16,809 nucleotides of DNA from DASYUM01 sp036001225 (GTDB lineage Bacteria > Methylomirabilota > Methylomirabilia > Rokubacteriales > DASRDR01). Position numbers and translations under genes: made by a program. The DNA lies in the NCBI GenBank assembly GCA_036001225.1, contig DASYUM010000106.1, forward strand, positions 1 through 16,809. The letters are read 5' to 3'. The notes under the pieces were generated by a model. That model had not been told where the DNA came from. It saw nothing but the letters and a program-made list of their open reading frames with translations, and did no database searches. Shown one piece after another: positions 12,403 through 16,809 of the stretch (position 1 is the first letter of the stretch; every line of letters starts with the position of its first letter).

Positions 12403-14070
12403 ATGCGGGCGACGGCCGGCCTGTCCGTCGGAGGATGGCCGTCGCTCGGGCGCCGCGGCTTCGAACCCTGGTCGCTGGCCGCCGGCATGGTGGCGACGCT
12501 CGTCGCGGCGCCGATCGTCCTGGTGGCCCTGTCGCTAGCCCGGCCTAGCGTGGACGTCTGGCGACACCTGTGGGAGACTCAACTCCTCGCGCTGATCGGG
12601 CACACCCTCGCCCTCGCCGCCGGCGTCGGGCTGGGCGTCGCCGTCCTCGGGACCGGCCTCGCCTGGCTTGTGACGATGTACCGGTTCCCGGGCCGCGGGC
12701 TCTTCGAATGGCTCCTGATCCTGCCCCTCGCAATGCCTGCCTACGTGATCGCCTTCGTTTTCCTCGCCCTCTTCGACTACGCGGGTCCCGTGCAGCGGGC
12801 CGCGCGGGCGGTCACCGGGGGGCCGGTCCGCGGGTTTCCCGACATCGCGTCCTACGGGGGGGTCGTCCTGGTGATGACCCTCGTCCTCTACCCGTACGTG
12901 TACCTCCTCGCGCGGGCCGCGTTCCTCGAGCAATCGGCGGCCACGCTGGAGGCAGCCCGCGCGCTCGGCGTGGCGCGACCGACGATCTTCTGGCGGATCG
13001 CGCTCCCGCTAGCCCGGCCTTCCATCGTCGCCGGGGTGAGCCTGGCCCTGATGGAGGCCCTGGCCGACTTCGGCACCGTCGCCATCTTCAACTATTCGAC
13101 CTTCACGGTGGCGATCTACCGCGTCTGGTTCGGCCTCTTCAACCGCCACGCGGCCACCGAGCTGGCGAGTCTGCTGGTCCTCTTCACCCTCGGCCTCTAC
13201 GCGGCCGAGCGTGCGCTGCGGGGACGGGCGCGCTTTCATCAGCGCGATAGCGGCGTGCGGCCGGCGCCAGCCCGCCGCCTGACGGGCGCGCGCGCCGCCG
13301 CCGCGACGGCCGGCGCCGCCCTCGTGGTCGGGGTGGCCTTCGTGCTCCCCGTGGTCCGGCTGCTGACCTGGATCCCGGGGGGGGCGGCCTACGATGCACG
13401 CTACCCCCATTTCCTCGGCAATACCCTGGCCGTGGCTGCGCTGACCGCGGGGGTGACGCTACTGGCGGCCGTGGTGGTCGCCTACGGGCTTCGCCTCAGC
13501 CGCAGCTCGACGGTGGCGGTCCTGGCCCGGATCGCCGGCATGGGTTACGCCTTGCCGGGCTCGGTCATCGCCGTCGGGGTCCTCGCGCTGCTGGCCGGGT
13601 TGGACCGGCTGCTCGGCCGCTTGTCGGGCGGCGCGATCGGCCTGATGGTGACCGGCTCGGTCGCCGGGTTGGTCTTCGCTTACGCGGTGCGCTTCCTGGC
13701 CGTGAGCTTCCAGACGGTGGACGCCAGCCTGCTCAAGATCACGCCCAGCATGGACATGGCGGCACGCTCGCTCGGAGTCCGGCCGGGCGGCGTGCTCCGC
13801 CGCGTCCACCTCCCGCTCCTCCGCCGCGGGCTCTTCACCGCCGCCCTGCTGGTGTTCGTTGACGTGATGAAGGAGATGCCCGCCACGCTCCTCCTTCGCC
13901 CGCTGGGCTACGAGACGCTGGCCGTCCGGGTCTGGCAGTTCACCTCGGAGTCGCTGTGGGAAGCGGCCGCGCTGCCCGCCCTCACCATCGTGGCGGCCGG
14001 CGTGCTACCGCTGATCCTGCTGGTGCGGGAGAGTGCCCGCCCGCTGGTCGGCGCCCGCGACGCCGCCTGA
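12403..14070 (+). CDS. fbpB: Fe(III) ABC transporter permease, two-domain (FbpB-like)
   Basis: 555-residue inner-membrane permease made of two fused BPD_transp_1 halves, the layout of FbpB/SfuB/HitB. Each half has its own coupling (EAA) loop: 'EAARALGVARPTIFWRIALP' at 183-202 and 'DMAARSLGVRPGGVLRRVHLP' at 451-471. About twelve hydrophobic helices are visible. One polypeptide therefore supplies the whole channel, consistent with a single binding protein and a single ATPase gene in the locus. The ATG at 12403 has a modest GAGG four bases upstream and lies 12 bases after fbpA, so the two are co-transcribed. It ends 7 bases before the stop codon of the convergent dehydrogenase, with no obvious terminator between. 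Confidence 0.92.
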   Translation: MRATAGLSVGGWPSLGRRGFEPWSLAAGMVATLVAAPIVLVALSLARPSVDVWRHLWETQLLALIGHTLALAAGVGLGVAVLGTGLAWLVTMYRFPGRGLFEWLLILPLAMPAYVIAFVFLALFDYAGPVQRAARAVTGGPVRGFPDIASYGGVVLVMTLVLYPYVYLLARAAFLEQSAATLEAARALGVARPTIFWRIALPLARPSIVAGVSLALMEALADFGTVAIFNYSTFTVAIYRVWFGLFNRHAATELASLLVLFTLGLYAAERALRGRARFHQRDSGVRPAPARRLTGARAAAATAGAALVVGVAFVLPVVRLLTWIPGGAAYDARYPHFLGNTLAVAALTAGVTLLAAVVVAYGLRLSRSSTVAVLARIAGMGYALPGSVIAVGVLALLAGLDRLLGRLSGGAIGLMVTGSVAGLVFAYAVRFLAVSFQTVDASLLKITPSMDMAARSLGVRPGGVLRRVHLPLLRRGLFTAALLVFVDVMKEMPATLLLRPLGYETLAVRVWQFTSESLWEAAALPALTIVAAGVLPLILLVRESARPLVGARDAA

Positions 14071-14077
14071 CTAGCCG

Positions 14078-15052
14078 CTAAGCGCCCAGGACCTCGGGGT
14101 TCACGGGGTTGGGCGGGCGCTGTCCCCCCAGGACGGCCAGGCAGTTCTCCACCGCCATCCGGGCCATCTTGGTCCGGGTCTCGCGCGAGGCGGAGGCGAT
14201 GTGGGGCGCCAGGACGGCATTCGGACAGGCGAGCAGCGCGGAGTGGATCTCGGGCTCTTCCTCGTAGACGTCGAGCCCGGCGCCCGCGATCCAGCCCTCC
14301 TTGAGCGCCCGGGCGAGGGCCGCCTCGTGGACCACTGGTCCCCGGGAGGCGTTGATCAGGAACGCCGTCCGCTTCATGCGCCGGAGCTCGGGCTCCCCGA
14401 TGTAGTGGTGGGTCTCGGGCAGCAGGGGGACGTGGAGCGTGACGAAATCAGCCTCGGCCAAGATCGCGTCCTTGTCCCGATACACGACGCCGAGGTCTCG
14501 CTCGGCCGCGTGGTCGCGCACGGCGTCGTGATAGAGAATCTTCATCGAGAATCCCCCGGCCCGCCGGGCGACCCCCCGCCCGATGCGGCCGAGTCCGAGG
14601 ATGCCGAGGGTCTTGCCGTGGACGTCGGCCCCGAGCAGGAGCATCAGCCCCCACTCGGTGAACTTGCCGGCTCGGGTGTACGCGTCGCCCTCGACGACGC
14701 GCCGCGCACTGGCGAGGAGGAGGGCCCAGGTGAAATCGGCGGTCGTCTCGGTCAGCACCCCGGGGGTGTTGGTCACCACCACCTTCCGGCGCGTGGCCGC
14801 CGGCACGTCGATGTTGTTGTACCCCACGGCGACGTTGGCCACGACCCGGAGGCGAGGGGCGCGGCTCAGGAGGGCCTCGTCGATCGTGTCCGTCAGCAAG
14901 CACACCAGCCCCTCGGCGTCCCGGAGGTAGCCGGCCAGCTCGTCCGAGGTGAGCCGCCGGTCCTCGGGATGCAGCCGGACGGTGGCGCGAGCGCGGGCGA
15001 GCTCGAGTGCTTCCTGGGGCAGGTGGCGGGAGATGACGACGGTGCCTGGCAT
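14078..15052 (-). CDS. D-2-hydroxyacid dehydrogenase, glyoxylate/hydroxypyruvate reductase type
   Basis: 324-residue cytosolic NAD(P)-dependent oxidoreductase of the D-isomer-specific 2-hydroxyacid dehydrogenase family, closest in pattern to GyaR glyoxylate reductases, which convert glyoxylate to glycolate or hydroxypyruvate to glycerate. The Rossmann motif GLGRIG is at 153-158. The catalytic triad is R237 ('NASRGP'), E266 ('YEEEPE') and H284 ('APHIASAS'), with spacings of 29 and 18 residues as in the family. 'NVAVGYNNID' (73-82) is the substrate-loop motif. An acidic residue after the second strand (D176 in 'ILYHD') suggests NAD(H) rather than NADP(H). The ATG at 15052 has GAGGAGG eight bases upstream. 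Convergent with fbpB and divergent from groES. The exact substrate among small 2-keto acids is uncertain. Confidence 0.9.
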   Translation of the reverse strand: MPGTVVISRHLPQEALELARARATVRLHPEDRRLTSDELAGYLRDAEGLVCLLTDTIDEALLSRAPRLRVVANVAVGYNNIDVPAATRRKVVVTNTPGVLTETTADFTWALLLASARRVVEGDAYTRAGKFTEWGLMLLLGADVHGKTLGILGLGRIGRGVARRAGGFSMKILYHDAVRDHAAERDLGVVYRDKDAILAEADFVTLHVPLLPETHHYIGEPELRRMKRTAFLINASRGPVVHEAALARALKEGWIAGAGLDVYEEEPEIHSALLACPNAVLAPHIASASRETRTKMARMAVENCLAVLGGQRPPNPVNPEVLGA

Positions 15053-15094
15053 CGCCCTGGCCTCCTCACGGCATACTAGGGGGTTTCCCTGGCG

Positions 15095-15103
15095 ACTATA
15101 CCA
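15095..15103 (-). promoter_or_regulatory. Extended -10 promoter for the dehydrogenase gene
   Basis: Minus strand reads TGG followed by TATAGT (plus 15095-15103), an extended -10 (TGn + 5/6 -10). No good -35 lies at 16-18 bases, as is usual for extended -10 promoters. The start would be near 15088, giving a ~36-base leader that contains the strong GAGGAGG. Confidence 0.5.
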
Positions 15104-15170
15104 TAACTCATTGAAATTGCGATGCAGAGGCGGGACGGACGCGGGTGATCGGGGGGGAGGACCGCCGGCC

Positions 15171-15211
15171 GAAAATTTTCCATTGACGGGCGGCGACGGC
15201 GCCTCTATATT
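15171..15211 (+). promoter_or_regulatory. groESL sigma-70 promoter with UP-like element
   Basis: TTGACG (-35; 15183-15188, 5/6), exactly 17 bases of spacer, TATATT (-10; 15206-15211, 5/6). Immediately upstream, GAAAATTTTC (15171-15180) is an AT-only core in a GC-rich region at about -47 to -38, the place of a proximal UP element. Transcription should start near 15218, inside the CIRCE operator, leaving a ~97-base leader before groES. Confidence 0.85.
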
Positions 15212-15238
15212 AGCACTCGCCTCTGCTGAGTGCTAATA
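15208..15238. promoter_or_regulatory. CIRCE operator (HrcA binding site)
   Basis: Exact match to the CIRCE consensus TTAGCACTC-N9-GAGTGCTAA (15210-15218 and 15228-15236). The perfect symmetry extends to 11-bp arms (15208-15218 and 15228-15238). It overlaps the -10 and the start site of the groESL promoter, so HrcA would block transcription until heat or protein-folding stress removes it. In the RNA it would also fold into a 5' hairpin. Confidence 0.97.
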
Positions 15239-15314
15239 AGTATGTGGGTCCGGTCAAACACGACCCGCGGCCCCCGGTCATCATCCGGCAATCAAAGGAG
15301 GAGGCCCACTCATT

Positions 15315-15620
15315 ATGGCGACCAAGACCCAGACCAAGCTTCGCCCGCTTCACGATCGGATCCTCGTCAAGCGCATCGAGGAAGAAGAGGTCCGGCGGGG
15401 CGGCATCATCATCCCCGACTCGGCCAAGGAGAAGCCCCAAGAGGGCAAGGTCATCGCCGTCGGCACCGGCAAGGTGACCGAGGACGGCAAGAAGCTGCCC
15501 CTCGAGGTCAAGGCAGGGGACCGTATCCTCTTCGGGAAGTACTCCGGCAGCGAGGTCAAGATCGACGACGAGGAGTACCTCATCCTGCGGGAAGAGGACG
15601 TCCTCGGCATCCTCGACTAG
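15315..15620 (+). CDS. groES: Co-chaperonin GroES (Hsp10)
   Basis: 101-residue GroES, which caps the GroEL cylinder as a heptamer during ATP-driven protein folding in the cytosol. Conserved parts: 'LRPLHDRILVKRIEEEE' at 9-25, the mobile-loop 'RRGGIIIPDSAKEKPQEGKVIAVG' (27-50) that contacts GroEL, the roof/beta region 'VKAGDRILFGKYSGSEVKIDDEEYLILREEDVLGIL'. Length is standard (~95-103). The ATG at 15315 follows an AAAGGAGGAGG tract. First gene of the groESL operon behind the CIRCE-controlled promoter, and 33 bases before groL. Confidence 0.98.
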   Translation: MATKTQTKLRPLHDRILVKRIEEEEVRRGGIIIPDSAKEKPQEGKVIAVGTGKVTEDGKKLPLEVKAGDRILFGKYSGSEVKIDDEEYLILREEDVLGILD

Positions 15621-15653
15621 ACACATCCACTCGAGTAAGGAGGAAGAGCATCC

Positions 15654-16809
<1,156 letters not shown>

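Noticed and set aside
14071..14077. Search for a terminator between fbpB and the convergent dehydrogenase
   Set aside because: Only seven bases separate the stops, and I find no convincing hairpin or T-tract spanning them.

Overview
This is a GC-rich bacterial chromosome segment, roughly two thirds G+C by eye. It carries a CIRCE-controlled groESL operon, a family-5 peptide-type ABC transporter, a Fe(III)-type ABC transporter with a DtxR-family regulator, and a YprA/YprB (MrfA/MrfB-like) DNA-repair pair. The protein flavour and gene mix fit a soil or sediment bacterium of the Candidatus Rokubacteria / Methylomirabilota type or a deltaproteobacterial relative. That placement is inference; no 16S or marker phylogeny is possible here. 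I see no tRNA, rRNA, CRISPR array, insertion sequence or prophage.

Layout, left to right. (1) 1-221 (+): the 3' end of an amidohydrolase, closed by a strong GC-rich hairpin (227-255) that also ends the convergent transporter operon. (2) 281-3677 (-): dppB-dppC-dppA-like operon (permease, permease, substrate-binding protein) without ATPase genes. (3) 3745-4344 (-): VanZ-family membrane protein upstream of that operon. (4) 4414-8134 (+): a DEXH helicase with a C-terminal four-cysteine cluster, followed by a DEDD-type exonuclease. These match the mitomycin-repair pair MrfA/MrfB of Bacillus subtilis. The vanZ-like and mrfA genes are divergent; their predicted promoters share one -35 heptamer, and both transcripts would start within a few bases of the start codon. 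(5) 8102-9287 (-): a DUF2089 helix-turn-helix protein overlapping by 26 bases an unrecognised secreted-domain/three-helix membrane protein, preceded by an AT-rich palindromic island.

(6) 9399-14070: an iron uptake locus split in two directions. A DtxR-family regulator and an FbpC-type ATPase are on the minus strand; an FbpA-type binding protein and a two-domain FbpB permease are on the plus strand. A DtxR-like box (11240-11258) overlaps the predicted fbpA -10 element and the dtxR start codon, so one site could serve both arms. (7) 14078-15052 (-): glyoxylate/hydroxypyruvate reductase-type D-2-hydroxyacid dehydrogenase, convergent with fbpB. (8) 15171-16809 (+): groES and the first ~385 codons of groL behind a textbook sigma-70 promoter overlapped by a perfect CIRCE operator, implying HrcA control.

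Most of the window is recognisable. The parts least explained by known families are the DUF2089/membrane-protein pair with its AT-rich operator-like region, the mixed metal-site residues of the DtxR-family regulator, and the compact divergent promoter between vanZ-like and mrfAB. No wholly new multi-gene system is evident.
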